Assembly: GCA_023264215.1 (NCBI GenBank)
Contig: JALQSY010000022.1
Location: 1 to 17,053 of the forward strand
Direction: 5' to 3'
DNA: 17,053 bases
Source of the DNA: Candidatus Nanopelagicales bacterium
GTDB lineage: Bacteria; Actinomycetota; Actinomycetes; S36-B12
The position numbers were made by a program, and so were the translations under genes. Shown here one piece after another: positions 5,756 to 13,451 of this stretch (within the stretch, counting starts at the first letter, position 1; each line of letters opens with the position of its first letter). The notes below the pieces were generated by a model. That model ran no database searches. It was not told the origin of the DNA and saw only the letters and a list, made by a program, of their open reading frames with translations.

Positions 5756-7153
5756 GTGACTCCCGCGCGCCTCCTCGGATCGATGGGCGCCGCCCTGCTC
5801 ATGCCGGCTGCGCTGCTGGTCGGCCCGGCGTCCGGGGCACGGGAGATCGACTCCCGCGTGGTCAACGGGCGCGAGCCCGTGGGCTCCGAGGTCGCGTCCG
5901 TGGTCTATGTCCGCGCCGGGGGGTCCATCTGCAGCGGGACGCTGGTGGATCCCACCCACGTCATCACCGCCGGTCACTGCGCCCATGGGCGCAGCGCGAG
6001 CTCCATCACGGTCGGCGCCACGCGCAGCGGCGTCCTGCCGATCACCGCCTGGAGCCCGGTCAGCGCCGTCGCGGTGCATCCGGACTACGACAGCACGACG
6101 TTCGCCAACGACATCGCCGTACTGACGCTGATGATCCCGCTGAGCGATGCCGAGCCGATCCCTCTCGCCAGCCCGCAGCAGTCGCGCACCGCGCTCAAGG
6201 CTGGGGCGCCCGTGACATCGGCGGGCTTCGGCTACACCACCTCGCGCGGACCGCTGAGCGATCGTGCCCTCGTGGCCGACCTCGTCGTCGTGCCGAATCG
6301 CGCGTGTGCGAGCACCGAGATCACCCATGACATCGGCGGCGTGACATTCGTCGGCCTGGGCGTCGACACCTCCACCGCCGTCTGCGCGATTGGGATCGTG
6401 CCCGGCACACGGCTGATCATCGACACATGCCAGGGCGACTCGGGCGGGCCGCTCATCGCACAAACGTCATCCGGTCCGCGCCTGGTCGGCCTGGTGAGCG
6501 GCGGAGTGGGCTGCGCGGGCTTCGAGGACGGGTCCGAGCTCCCCGAGAAGACCCCCGGGGTCTACACGCGGACCTCCGCGTACCTGCCCTGGCTGGCCGG
6601 ACTCGGGCTGCGCTCGGCCCCGGAGGCTCCGACCATCGCGGTGCAGTCCGCGGGAGCCGATGCGATCACCGTGACCTTCACCCCGGGCCAGGGTGCGGCG
6701 CCGACCGGATTCCGTGCCGTGGCGGCATCGGACGCGGGATCGGCCGAGTGCTCCGTGGCATCACCCGGCCTGGCGTGCACGATCAGCGCGCTGGCCGCCG
6801 GCCAGGAGTACGCCGTCGTCGGATACGCGCAGACCGGTGCGGCCGAGTCGGCGGGATCGGCCCCCGCATCCGCGGTCGCGGGTACGCCGACAGCGAAGCC
6901 GACCAAGCCGCGCATCGAACGCACGAAGATCACCCCCGCGAAGCGCCTGGCGATCACGGTCGACCGCCTCGATCCCTTCGCATGGACCGACACCATCGTG
7001 GTGTGCAAGGGGGCCGAGCGCACCTATCGAGCGGACGTCGTAGACGCTCGGGCCGTGCTCACTCTCCCGCTCGACGCGACGTACCGCTGCTACGCCAAGA
7101 GCATCAACGCCGTCGGTGGCGCGCGTTCCAAGCCGATTCGGATCGAGCTCTAG
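5756..7153 (+). CDS. Secreted trypsin-like serine protease with FN3-like modules (first of a pair)
   Basis: A 465-residue S1A (chymotrypsin-fold) protease. It has a signal peptide at about 1-28 (hydrophobic core then GPASGA), a short pro-segment, and an activation site R34/VVNG, where cleavage would free the new N-terminus. The triad is H74 (TAGHC), D119 (ANDIAVLTL) and S229 (GDSGGP). D223, six residues before the Ser, matches chymotrypsin D189, so Lys/Arg specificity is expected. After about 290 come two beta-rich modules, one FN3-like (about 291-377) and a second (about 384-465) with a Cys pair, probably for attachment or binding outside the cell. GTG 5756 is chosen for the signal peptide and the -10 six bases upstream; a much longer in-frame extension is rejected. 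The stop is followed after 1 bp by the second protease's start, so the two are co-transcribed. Confidence 0.9.
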   Translation: MTPARLLGSMGAALLMPAALLVGPASGAREIDSRVVNGREPVGSEVASVVYVRAGGSICSGTLVDPTHVITAGHCAHGRSASSITVGATRSGVLPITAWSPVSAVAVHPDYDSTTFANDIAVLTLMIPLSDAEPIPLASPQQSRTALKAGAPVTSAGFGYTTSRGPLSDRALVADLVVVPNRACASTEITHDIGGVTFVGLGVDTSTAVCAIGIVPGTRLIIDTCQGDSGGPLIAQTSSGPRLVGLVSGGVGCAGFEDGSELPEKTPGVYTRTSAYLPWLAGLGLRSAPEAPTIAVQSAGADAITVTFTPGQGAAPTGFRAVAASDAGSAECSVASPGLACTISALAAGQEYAVVGYAQTGAAESAGSAPASAVAGTPTAKPTKPRIERTKITPAKRLAITVDRLDPFAWTDTIVVCKGAERTYRADVVDARAVLTLPLDATYRCYAKSINAVGGARSKPIRIEL

Positions 7154-7154
7154 G

Positions 7155-8612
7155 GTGCGCCGATTCCTCGCCGCCGCCCTGACCGTCGCCGTTGCCATTG
7201 CCGCGGCCTCGGCCGCGCCGACGGCATCGGCAGCCGATGCCGGGCCGCGCGTGGTCAACGGCGAGCCCGGGCCCTCGGAGGACTTCGGCTCCCTGGTGGC
7301 CCTCGGCGACCGCTACCGCTACCAGGCCCTGGGCATGGACCGGGCGCAGTTCTGCGGGGGCACCCTGGTCTCGCAGAGCCTGGTCATCACCGCGGCGCAC
7401 TGCGTCAACGAGCTCACCGCACGCGATCTGGTCGTCGGCTCGTTCCCGGATGGCGACCTGGCGAGCGATACCGGGACGGTCGTCAACGTGTCCGCGATCA
7501 AGGTTCATCACCGCTACCGGCCCGACACGCAGGCCAACGACATCGCCGTGCTCACCCTCGCTCAGCCGCTTCGGGGCGTGCCCACCCTGACACCCGTCAC
7601 GGCGGAAGAGGCCACCACGCTCACCGCGGCGCGCGCGCCGGCCACCGTCGCCGGCTGGGGAGCGACGAACCAGCGCGAGCCCTGGAGGTTCACGTCGGTC
7701 TACCGGATCGGCTCCCTGGTCGTCTTCCCGACATCGGCGTGCGGCGAGGGCGGATCGTTCACGATCGACGGCGTCACCTTCCGCGGCTACGGCCCCGGGG
7801 CACTGGACTCGCGCGTCATGCTCTGCGCCGAGGGGGTGCGCGCGGGCAGCCCCGTGGACAGTTGCGTGGGGGACTCCGGGGGTCCGCTCGCCGGCGGCAT
7901 CGGTGACGCGCGGCGCCTGATCGGCATCGTGAGCTGGGGCCTGGACCAGTGCGCGACCCGGCTGGGCCCGGGTGTCTACACCCGCGTCTCGGCCTTCACC
8001 AACTTCCTCCTCAGCGCCGGAGTGCCCTTCGAGCCGGAGCCCAGCGACACTCCACTGGCACCCCGCATCACCGGAGTCTCCGTGACCGCGACCGAGATCA
8101 CGATCACCGTGACGCCGGCCAGCGGCGGACTCGCCCCCGATCAGTACGCCGTATCCGCGCGCGACCCGAGCGGGCAGGTCACGTCATGCACGATGGCGGC
8201 ACCACCGCGGCCGACCCGCGCGCGCTGCACGATCGATGCCCTCACGCCCGGGGTGCCCTACGCCGTGTCGGCGATCGCCATTGCGGCGGATATGCCGTCC
8301 ACCGCGAGTGCGGAGCGCATCGTCACGCCTGCGGGCCTGCCGGAGAAGCCGCGGATCATCGACGTGCGAGTCGACCGCGGTGGATTCGCAGGCTTCGTCG
8401 TCGACCGCATCGGCGGGAATGGGTCCCCGGTCATCCGCAAGCAGGTGCGCTGCGTGTCGTCGCGGCTACCGGCCCGCTCGGCGGCGATCGTCTCGCGCGG
8501 GCTCGCCCTGGTGTCCGGCCTGAAGAGGGGAGCGACGTACTCGTGCGTCGCGGTCGTGGCCAACGGGTTCGGGGTGAGCAAGTCCGACAAGGTCAAGGTC
8601 ACGGCCCGCTGA
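7155..8612 (+). CDS. Secreted trypsin-like serine protease with FN3-like modules (second of a pair)
   Basis: A 485-residue paralogue of the preceding protease with the same layout. The signal peptide MRRFLAAALTVAVAIAAAS runs to about residue 26 (PTASA), the activation site is R32/VVNG, and the triad is H82 (TAAHC), D129 (ANDIAVLTL) and S241 (GDSGGP). D235 at the S1 position predicts cleavage after Lys/Arg. Two FN3-like beta modules follow (about 301-388 and 397-485), the last with a Cys pair. GTG 7155 is chosen because it opens directly into a classic n-region; a GTG at 7116 would add 13 residues before it and overlap the upstream gene. TAGGGT at 7151 looks like a -10 but no start lies at the right distance, so expression is probably by coupling from the first gene. 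Both proteins carry a DGVTF/GGVTF insertion before the active-site Ser. Confidence 0.9.
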   Translation: MRRFLAAALTVAVAIAAASAAPTASAADAGPRVVNGEPGPSEDFGSLVALGDRYRYQALGMDRAQFCGGTLVSQSLVITAAHCVNELTARDLVVGSFPDGDLASDTGTVVNVSAIKVHHRYRPDTQANDIAVLTLAQPLRGVPTLTPVTAEEATTLTAARAPATVAGWGATNQREPWRFTSVYRIGSLVVFPTSACGEGGSFTIDGVTFRGYGPGALDSRVMLCAEGVRAGSPVDSCVGDSGGPLAGGIGDARRLIGIVSWGLDQCATRLGPGVYTRVSAFTNFLLSAGVPFEPEPSDTPLAPRITGVSVTATEITITVTPASGGLAPDQYAVSARDPSGQVTSCTMAAPPRPTRARCTIDALTPGVPYAVSAIAIAADMPSTASAERIVTPAGLPEKPRIIDVRVDRGGFAGFVVDRIGGNGSPVIRKQVRCVSSRLPARSAAIVSRGLALVSGLKRGATYSCVAVVANGFGVSKSDKVKVTAR

Positions 8613-8619
8613 GGACCAC

Positions 8620-8625
8620 TAGGCT
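8620..8625 (+). promoter_or_regulatory. -10 element TAGGCT for a leaderless start at 8632
   Basis: TAGGCT ends 6 nt before ATG 8632 and lies 8 bp after the protease stop, so the oxidoreductase gene has its own promoter rather than belonging to the protease operon. Confidence 0.6.
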
Positions 8626-8631
8626 GCCTCC

Positions 8632-9600
8632 ATGCTGGCGGCCTACTACGAGCAGCGAGGCACCTCCGACGTGTTGCAGGTCGGAGAGGTCGCCGCTCCC
8701 GGACCCGGTGTCGGCGAGGTGCGGGTCAAGATCAGCGCGTCGGCCGTCAATCCGACGGACTGGAAGTCGCGAGCGCACGCGTCGCCGATGGACTTCGAGT
8801 TCCAGGTCCCCGGTCAGGACGGCGCAGGGGTCATCGAGGCGGTAGGCCCCGGCGTCGACATCGGGCGCATCGGCGAGCGCGTGTGGGTGTATCACGCCGC
8901 GTTCCAGCGGCAGTTCGGCACCGCGGCGCAGTTCACCGTCGTCCCGGCGCGTCAGGCCGTGCCGATTCCCGACGGCATCCCCCTGGACCAGGCAGCGGCG
9001 CTGGGCATCCCCTACCTCACGGCCTACGGCTGCCTCTTCGCCGACGGGCCACTCGAGGGCCAGACGGTCCTGGTGCACGGCGGCGCCGGTGCGGTCGGCC
9101 ACGCGGCCATCCAGCTCGCCCGCCGGGCGGGGGCCCACGTCATCTCGACCGTGAGCACCCCCGCCAAGGCCCAGCTCGCCGCGTCCGCGGGTGCCCACGT
9201 GGTCGTCGACTACACCGCCGACGGTGCCGTCGACGCGATCCGCTCGGCCGCCCGGGCCGGTATCGACCGCGTCATCGAGGTCGATCTCACGCGCAATCTC
9301 GATCTCGACCTTGCCGTGCTGGTGTCCGGTGGCGTCATCGTGACCTATGCCGCCGACGCGAGCGATCCGGCGATCCCGGTGCGCACGCTGATGTCGCGCA
9401 ACGCGATCCTGCGGTTTGCCCTCGTCTACGGCTTCCCCGCCGCACTCCTGGCCGACGGGGTCACCGAGATCACCGGGGCACTCCAGGACGGCGACCTGTC
9501 ACCTCTGCCGGTCGTGCGGTTCCCGCTCGCCGAGGTCGCCGCGGCGCATGACGCCGTGCAATCGCGCACGCCCGGCAAGGTCCTCATCGACCTGCCCTAG
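8632..9600 (+). CDS. Zinc-free MDR oxidoreductase, quinone-oxidoreductase-like
   Basis: A 322-residue medium-chain dehydrogenase/reductase of the NADPH:quinone oxidoreductase (QOR / zeta-crystallin) branch. The N-terminal GroES-like domain has SASAVNPTDWKSR (36-47) and PGQDGAGVIEAVGPGV (60-75), where zinc-type enzymes have a Cys/His ligand set that is absent here. The Rossmann motif VLVHGGAGAVGHAAIQLAR is at 146-164. A C-terminal FPLAEVAAAHDAVQSR...GKVLIDLP ending is typical. It probably reduces quinones or enones with NADPH in the cytosol; the natural substrate cannot be told. It stands alone on its own promoter and converges with the racemase gene at a 3-bp gap (9601-9603), one of the two convergent junctions where stops are not shared. 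Confidence 0.88.
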   Translation: MLAAYYEQRGTSDVLQVGEVAAPGPGVGEVRVKISASAVNPTDWKSRAHASPMDFEFQVPGQDGAGVIEAVGPGVDIGRIGERVWVYHAAFQRQFGTAAQFTVVPARQAVPIPDGIPLDQAAALGIPYLTAYGCLFADGPLEGQTVLVHGGAGAVGHAAIQLARRAGAHVISTVSTPAKAQLAASAGAHVVVDYTADGAVDAIRSAARAGIDRVIEVDLTRNLDLDLAVLVSGGVIVTYAADASDPAIPVRTLMSRNAILRFALVYGFPAALLADGVTEITGALQDGDLSPLPVVRFPLAEVAAAHDAVQSRTPGKVLIDLP

Positions 9601-9603
9601 CTC

Positions 9604-10608
9604 TCAGCGCAGGACGAAGCCGCGACCCACGGGATCGCGCTCATCGAGGACGAAGGCGTGCTCTCCGGTCGGGAACGCCATGCCCGCGATCTCGGTGATG
9701 ACGGCCGGGCGCCCGGAATCCACCACGTGCTCGACCACCCGCCCCTCGAACACCGTGCCGATGATCGACTCGTGAGTGAGGGTGTCGCCGTCGCCGACCG
9801 TGCCGTCGTCGGCAAGCAGGGCCAGCCGGGCACTCGTGCCCGATCCGCACGGGGAGCGGTCCACCTCCCCGTCGGCGAAGACGGTCGCATTGCGCTGCCA
9901 CGGCCCGCTCTCCGAGCGACCGAGGTCCTGCCACCAGATCACGCCGTAGATCCCGTCCAGTCGTGGATCATCCGGATGCCTCGCGACGTCCGCATCGGCG
10001 AGGACGGCCTTGATCTCCCGCGCCACGGCGATGAGGTCGACTAGGTCGGCGGGATCGACGGCCAGGTCGGCATCGGCGGCCCGGACGCTCGCATACAGGG
10101 CACCGCCGTACGACACATCGACCCGTAGGTCCCCACGCGACGTCGCGACCGGCACATCGCGCGCGACGACGTACGCCGGGACATTGCGGAAGGTCACGTC
10201 CTGCGTCACTCCTGCGACGCGCCGGACGCGTGCCGTCACGCGCCCGGAGGGCACGTCGATGCGCACGTCCGTCGTCCCGTCGCGCGGGGCGTCCACGCGC
10301 CCACTCGTCACAGCCCACTCGCCCAGGGCGATCGTGCCGTGGCCGCACGCGGTCGAGAAGCCGTCCTTGTGCCAGAAGAGCACGCCGAGGTCCGCGCCGT
10401 CATCATCGGGGGGCACGAGGAAGCAGCCGTACATGTCGGCGTGTCCGCGAGGCTCGTGGCACAGCAGCTGCCTCACTCCGTCGATCTCGGCCGAACTCCG
10501 GGCCGTCTCCCGTCGATCGCGCACACTCGTGCCCGCGATGTCGGGGACGCCCTCGATGACGATGCGGAAGGGCTCGCCCGCGGTGTGGTAGTCGACCGTG
10601 CGCAGCAC
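9604..10608 (-). CDS. Proline racemase superfamily protein (epimerase or 3-hydroxyproline dehydratase)
   Basis: A 334-residue member of the proline racemase / 4-hydroxyproline 2-epimerase / trans-3-hydroxy-L-proline dehydratase family, cofactor-free cytosolic enzymes using two active-site residues. VDYHTAGEPFRIV (5-17) and HEPRGHADMYG (51-61) look closest to the 3-hydroxyproline dehydratase branch. Both catalytic positions are Cys, C88 (ACGHG) and C254 (SPCGSGTSAR), the arrangement of racemases and epimerases; the dehydratases usually have Thr at the second. The reaction therefore cannot be settled here. The GTG start is supported by GAGGGG 4 nt upstream, which overlaps the rpiB stop; the genes are 8 bp apart and form the end of the xylB-rpiB operon. 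A hydroxyproline gene at the end of a pentose operon is unexpected. Confidence 0.85.
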   Translation of the reverse strand: MLRTVDYHTAGEPFRIVIEGVPDIAGTSVRDRRETARSSAEIDGVRQLLCHEPRGHADMYGCFLVPPDDDGADLGVLFWHKDGFSTACGHGTIALGEWAVTSGRVDAPRDGTTDVRIDVPSGRVTARVRRVAGVTQDVTFRNVPAYVVARDVPVATSRGDLRVDVSYGGALYASVRAADADLAVDPADLVDLIAVAREIKAVLADADVARHPDDPRLDGIYGVIWWQDLGRSESGPWQRNATVFADGEVDRSPCGSGTSARLALLADDGTVGDGDTLTHESIIGTVFEGRVVEHVVDSGRPAVITEIAGMAFPTGEHAFVLDERDPVGRGFVLR

Positions 10609-10616
10609 GGGTCCCC

Positions 10617-11063
10617 TCAGCGTCCTTCGCGATCGAGTTCGGCGAGCAGATCGACGCGTCGCTCGTGGCGTCCGCCGTCGAAGTCGGTGCTGAGGAAGAC
10701 ACCGAGCGCGTGCTCGGCCTCCGCGACCGCGGTCACCCGACCGCCGAAGCAGGCGACATTGGCGTCGTTGTGCCGCCGGCTCATCTCGGCGTCCTCGGCC
10801 GTGCGCAGCACGGCGGCGCGAACTCCGGGGATCTTGTTGGCCGCCATGCAGATGCCCAATCCGCTGCCGCAGACCGCCACTCCCCGGTCGGCATCACCGG
10901 AGGCCACCTCGCGAGCGACCGCAGCACCGAAGACGGGGTAGTCGCACGAGGCCTCCGAGTCCGTGCCGACGTCGATGACCTCGTGGCCGGCGTCGTGCAG
11001 GGATCGGCGCAGGGCCTCCTTCATCTCGAAGCCGGCGTGGTCGCTGCCGATGACGATCCTCAT
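10617..11063 (-). CDS. rpiB: Ribose-5-phosphate isomerase B (Cys-type)
   Basis: A 148-residue RpiB/LacAB-family isomerase interconverting ribose 5-phosphate and ribulose 5-phosphate (some members act on allose 6-phosphate or other sugar phosphates). [12 protein letters not shown] at 5-16 binds the sugar, C65 in VCGSGLG is the catalytic base of the E. coli-type enzyme, [10 protein letters not shown] (75-84) closes the phosphate site, and SRRHNDAN (95-102) supplies H98/N99. The mycobacterial form uses Glu instead of Cys, so this copy is of the other class and may be a catabolic paralogue. Its ATG overlaps the xylB stop in ATGA (11060-11063), and GAGGGGAG lies 7 nt upstream, so the two are translationally coupled. 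The isomerase call is firm; the exact sugar is inference from context. Confidence 0.9.
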   Translation of the reverse strand: MRIVIGSDHAGFEMKEALRRSLHDAGHEVIDVGTDSEASCDYPVFGAAVAREVASGDADRGVAVCGSGLGICMAANKIPGVRAAVLRTAEDAEMSRRHNDANVACFGGRVTAVAEAEHALGVFLSTDFDGGRHERRVDLLAELDREGR

Positions 11064-12490
11064 GCACCCGCTCCCCTCAGTTCGCGCTCGACCATCGCGC
11101 GCCATCTGTCCTGTCGCTCGGCGATCAGCGGATCGCCCGCGGGCTCCACGATGCCATGCGCATCGACGGAGACGGGCGGTATCTCGACGCCGATCGCGGC
11201 GCCAGCGAGCCTCGCCGCTCCGACGACGGTGGCGTCCGCGACCGACGCTGGCTTCAGCGGCGTCCCCAGCGCGTCGGCGACGAGCGCGACGTACGCCGGG
11301 TCTCGGCTGCCGCCGCCGAGGGTCGTGAGCGGCGATGCCGGCGTCGCCCCGGACTCGGCGATGGCGGCGTAGCCGGCGGCGACGGCATAGGCCATGCCCT
11401 CGAGCACCGAGCGCAGCATCGCCTCGCGGGACGTCGCCAGCGACAGGCCCTGCCACGACGCGCGCAGGCTGGGGTCGAGGAAGGGACTGCGCTCGCCCGC
11501 GACGAACGGCAGGAACACCGGGTCGTCGGCTCGCACCCCCGCCGCAAGGGCGCGTTGCGCATCCTCGACGCTGGCACCGAGCCACGACAGCGCGCGCTCG
11601 AGCGCGAGGCCGCCGCTTTGCATGGCGGCGAGGCGGTAGTACGCCCAGCCGATCGGCCCGACCGCCGCGAAGGTGTGCGTGCGCAGGGTGCGATCGGGGT
11701 CGGGGGCGGAGATGACACTGCTCAACTGCGCTCCCGTGCCCAGCGCCAGCGCGCCCGATCCCGTCGGCAGCCCCAGGCCGTGGATGCCGCACGCCGCATC
11801 CGCTCCCCCCACCGCCACCGGGAGCCCGCCGAGGGGGCCGTCGCCGCGCACCGTGCCGCCCACGGCATCGGAGGCGATGACGGGCGCCAGCAGCTCCGGC
11901 CGCACGCCGCATGCCGCGAGCGACGTGGCGCTCCACGCACCGGAGACCAGGTCGTAGAGCAGCGTGCCGCTGGCATCGGAGGGATCGGTGGCGACCTCCC
12001 CGGTGAGCTGCATCCGCAGCCAGTCCTTGGCCTGCAGTGCCCAGGTCGCGCTCGCCAGGACGTCGGGCTCGTGATCGTGCAGCCACGCGAGCGTGACACC
12101 CGCGAAGCCGGGGAACGGCGCCGAGCCGAGGCGTGCGAGCTCATCGGGACCAAGGTCGGCGGCGATGCGCCGCGCCTGCTCCCCGCTGCGCGTGTCCGCC
12201 CAGGTGATCGCGTAACGCAGGGGCGCACCGTCCGCGTCGGTGAGCACGACCCCGTGCATCTGACCGCTCAGGCCGATGGCGCTCGGTGACTCACCGGAGT
12301 GCTCCAGGACCTGCGTCGCCGCATCGACCGCGGCCGCGAGCCACGCCCGTGGATCGGTCTCGGCCCAGCCCGGATGCGCCGACTCCACGGCGTACGGGCG
12401 CACGGCCGACGCAACCACCTGACCGTCGGTGGCGACGAGCGCGGCCTTCACCGACTGGGTGCCCAGGTCGATGCCCATGACGTGGCCCAT
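11060..12490 (-). CDS. xylB: Xylulokinase-like FGGY carbohydrate kinase
   Basis: A 476-residue FGGY-family kinase, predicted to phosphorylate D-xylulose (or a close ketopentose) with ATP to xylulose 5-phosphate. MGIDLGTQSVKAAL (5-18) is the first ATP-site strand and loop; LSGQMHG (74-80) and ITWADTRSG (95-103) are sugar-site signatures; KDWLRMQLTGE then TDPSDASGTLLYD (155-180) is a pattern I associate with xylulokinases. D231 in GGADAACG is the probable catalytic base, and LALGTGAQ follows. Two starts are possible, ATG 12490 and ATG 12478. I prefer 12490 because CAGGAT stands 6 nt before it, either as a weak -10 or as a Shine-Dalgarno core. It is first in the xylB-rpiB-racemase operon and divergent from rbsK with 31 bp between starts. 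Confidence 0.85.
   Translation of the reverse strand: MGHVMGIDLGTQSVKAALVATDGQVVASAVRPYAVESAHPGWAETDPRAWLAAAVDAATQVLEHSGESPSAIGLSGQMHGVVLTDADGAPLRYAITWADTRSGEQARRIAADLGPDELARLGSAPFPGFAGVTLAWLHDHEPDVLASATWALQAKDWLRMQLTGEVATDPSDASGTLLYDLVSGAWSATSLAACGVRPELLAPVIASDAVGGTVRGDGPLGGLPVAVGGADAACGIHGLGLPTGSGALALGTGAQLSSVISAPDPDRTLRTHTFAAVGPIGWAYYRLAAMQSGGLALERALSWLGASVEDAQRALAAGVRADDPVFLPFVAGERSPFLDPSLRASWQGLSLATSREAMLRSVLEGMAYAVAAGYAAIAESGATPASPLTTLGGGSRDPAYVALVADALGTPLKPASVADATVVGAARLAGAAIGVEIPPVSVDAHGIVEPAGDPLIAERQDRWRAMVERELRGAGA
11071..11078 (-). promoter_or_regulatory. Shine-Dalgarno GAGGGGAG for rpiB
   Basis: It lies inside the end of xylB, 7 nt before the rpiB ATG. With the ATGA overlap it supports coupled translation and the rpiB start. 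Confidence 0.65.
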
Positions 12491-12528
12491 GGGCACATCC
12501 TGCCGCGCTAGCCTCGGGCACGTGCCCG
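12485..12528. promoter_or_regulatory. Divergent xylB/rbsK control region with paired GGGCAC half-sites
   Basis: Only 31 bp separate the two starts, and each start codon is inside a palindrome: GCCCATGGGC (12485-12494) over the xylB start and CGGGCACGTGCCCG (12515-12528) over the rbsK start. GGGCAC recurs at 12491-12496 and 12516-12521, 25 bp apart on the same strand. This could be a shared operator that blocks both genes. No regulator gene is linked within the window. Confidence 0.4.
12509..12514 (+). promoter_or_regulatory. -10 element TAGCCT for a leaderless start at 12522
   Basis: TAGCCT ends 7 nt before GTG 12522. It decides the rbsK start against longer in-frame versions that would overlap xylB. 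Confidence 0.6.
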
Positions 12529-13451
12529 CGGTCGTGTGTATCGGCAGCCTCAACGTCGATCTCGTCGTTCGCCTCTCGCGCATGCCCGGGGTCGGCGAGA
12601 CGGTCACCGGGCACGCCCTCGAGCGGCACCTCGGCGGCAAGGGCCTCAACCAGGCGCTTGCCGCGGCCCTGGCCGGGGGCGATGTGGCGCTCGTCGGGGC
12701 TGTCGGCAGCGACGACGGGGGTGCGTGGATGCGCAGCGAGCTCGGCGCGGCGGGAATCGACCTGAGCGGAGTCTGGACCGTCGAGGGGCCGAGTGGCACG
12801 GCGCTGATCGAGGTCGATGACAGCGGCGCCAATCGCATCGTCGTCATCCCCGGTGCCAACGGATGGCTGACGCCGGGCTACACGCAGGAGCAGGTGGGCG
12901 AGCATCGCGAGGCGGTGATCGCCCTTGCCCCGCTGGAGGTCCCTCCGCTCGCGGTGCTCGGCGCCCTGCGCCGGGCGCACGCCGAGGGGATGCGCACCAT
13001 CCTCAACACCGCGCCGGTGCCCCCCGACGGAATCCCCGCGGGCATGCTCGATGTCACCGACGTCGTCGTCGCCAACGAGCACGAGGCAACGCTCATCACC
13101 GGCATCGAGGTCAGCGGCGTCGACGCGGCATACGGCGCCGCGCGGGCTCTGCGCGATCTCGGGGCCGGGAGCTCGATCGTGACGCTCGGTGGTGACGGGG
13201 CCGTCTGGTCGACGCCGGACGGCGACGGGCACACGCCTGCCTTCCCGGTCACGCCGATCGACACCGTCGCCGCGGGCGACGCCTTCTGCGGCGTCCTGGC
13301 CGCATCGCTCGCGGCGGGCCTGGACTGGGAGGATGGCGTGCGGCGGGCCAGTGCCGCCGGCGCCCTCGCCACGACCGTCGGCGGAGCGGCTCCGTCGCTT
13401 CCGACCGCCGAGGCCATCGATCGGCTCATCGCATCGCAGGAGGAATCGTGA
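12522..13451 (+). CDS. rbsK: Ribokinase (PfkB family)
   Basis: A 309-residue PfkB-family sugar kinase, most like ribokinase, which makes ribose 5-phosphate from ribose and ATP in the cytosol. The N-terminal strand CIGSLNVDLVV (6-16) has the sugar-contact N11/D13; LGGKGLNQALAAALAG (37-52) is PfkB signature 1; IPGANG (109-114) follows; NEHEA with N185 and E188 is the Mg/phosphate NxxE motif; and DTVAAGDAFCG (247-257) is signature 2 with catalytic D253. GTG 12522 starts directly before the first strand and has a -10 at 7 nt. The stop overlaps rbsD in GTGA (13448-13451). The rbsD partner strengthens ribose as substrate over other PfkB sugars. Confidence 0.88.
   Translation: MPAVVCIGSLNVDLVVRLSRMPGVGETVTGHALERHLGGKGLNQALAAALAGGDVALVGAVGSDDGGAWMRSELGAAGIDLSGVWTVEGPSGTALIEVDDSGANRIVVIPGANGWLTPGYTQEQVGEHREAVIALAPLEVPPLAVLGALRRAHAEGMRTILNTAPVPPDGIPAGMLDVTDVVVANEHEATLITGIEVSGVDAAYGAARALRDLGAGSSIVTLGGDGAVWSTPDGDGHTPAFPVTPIDTVAAGDAFCGVLAASLAAGLDWEDGVRRASAAGALATTVGGAAPSLPTAEAIDRLIASQEES
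13438..13443 (+). promoter_or_regulatory. Shine-Dalgarno AGGAGG for rbsD
   Basis: A consensus site at the end of rbsK, 4 nt before GTG 13448. It supports rbsD as a real, coupled gene with that start. Confidence 0.75.

Noticed and set aside
5669..6463. A long N-terminal extension of the SDR
   Set aside because: It runs under the protease gene; ATG 5668 has a Shine-Dalgarno and starts right at the Rossmann strand.
7116..7154. GTG 7116 as the start of the second protease
   Set aside because: It puts 13 extra residues before a normal signal peptide and overlaps the upstream gene; GTG 7155 fits better.
7151..7156. TAGGGT as a leaderless -10 for the second protease
   Set aside because: GTG 7155 lies inside the hexamer and no in-frame start is 6-7 nt downstream; it is better read as the CTAG stop context.
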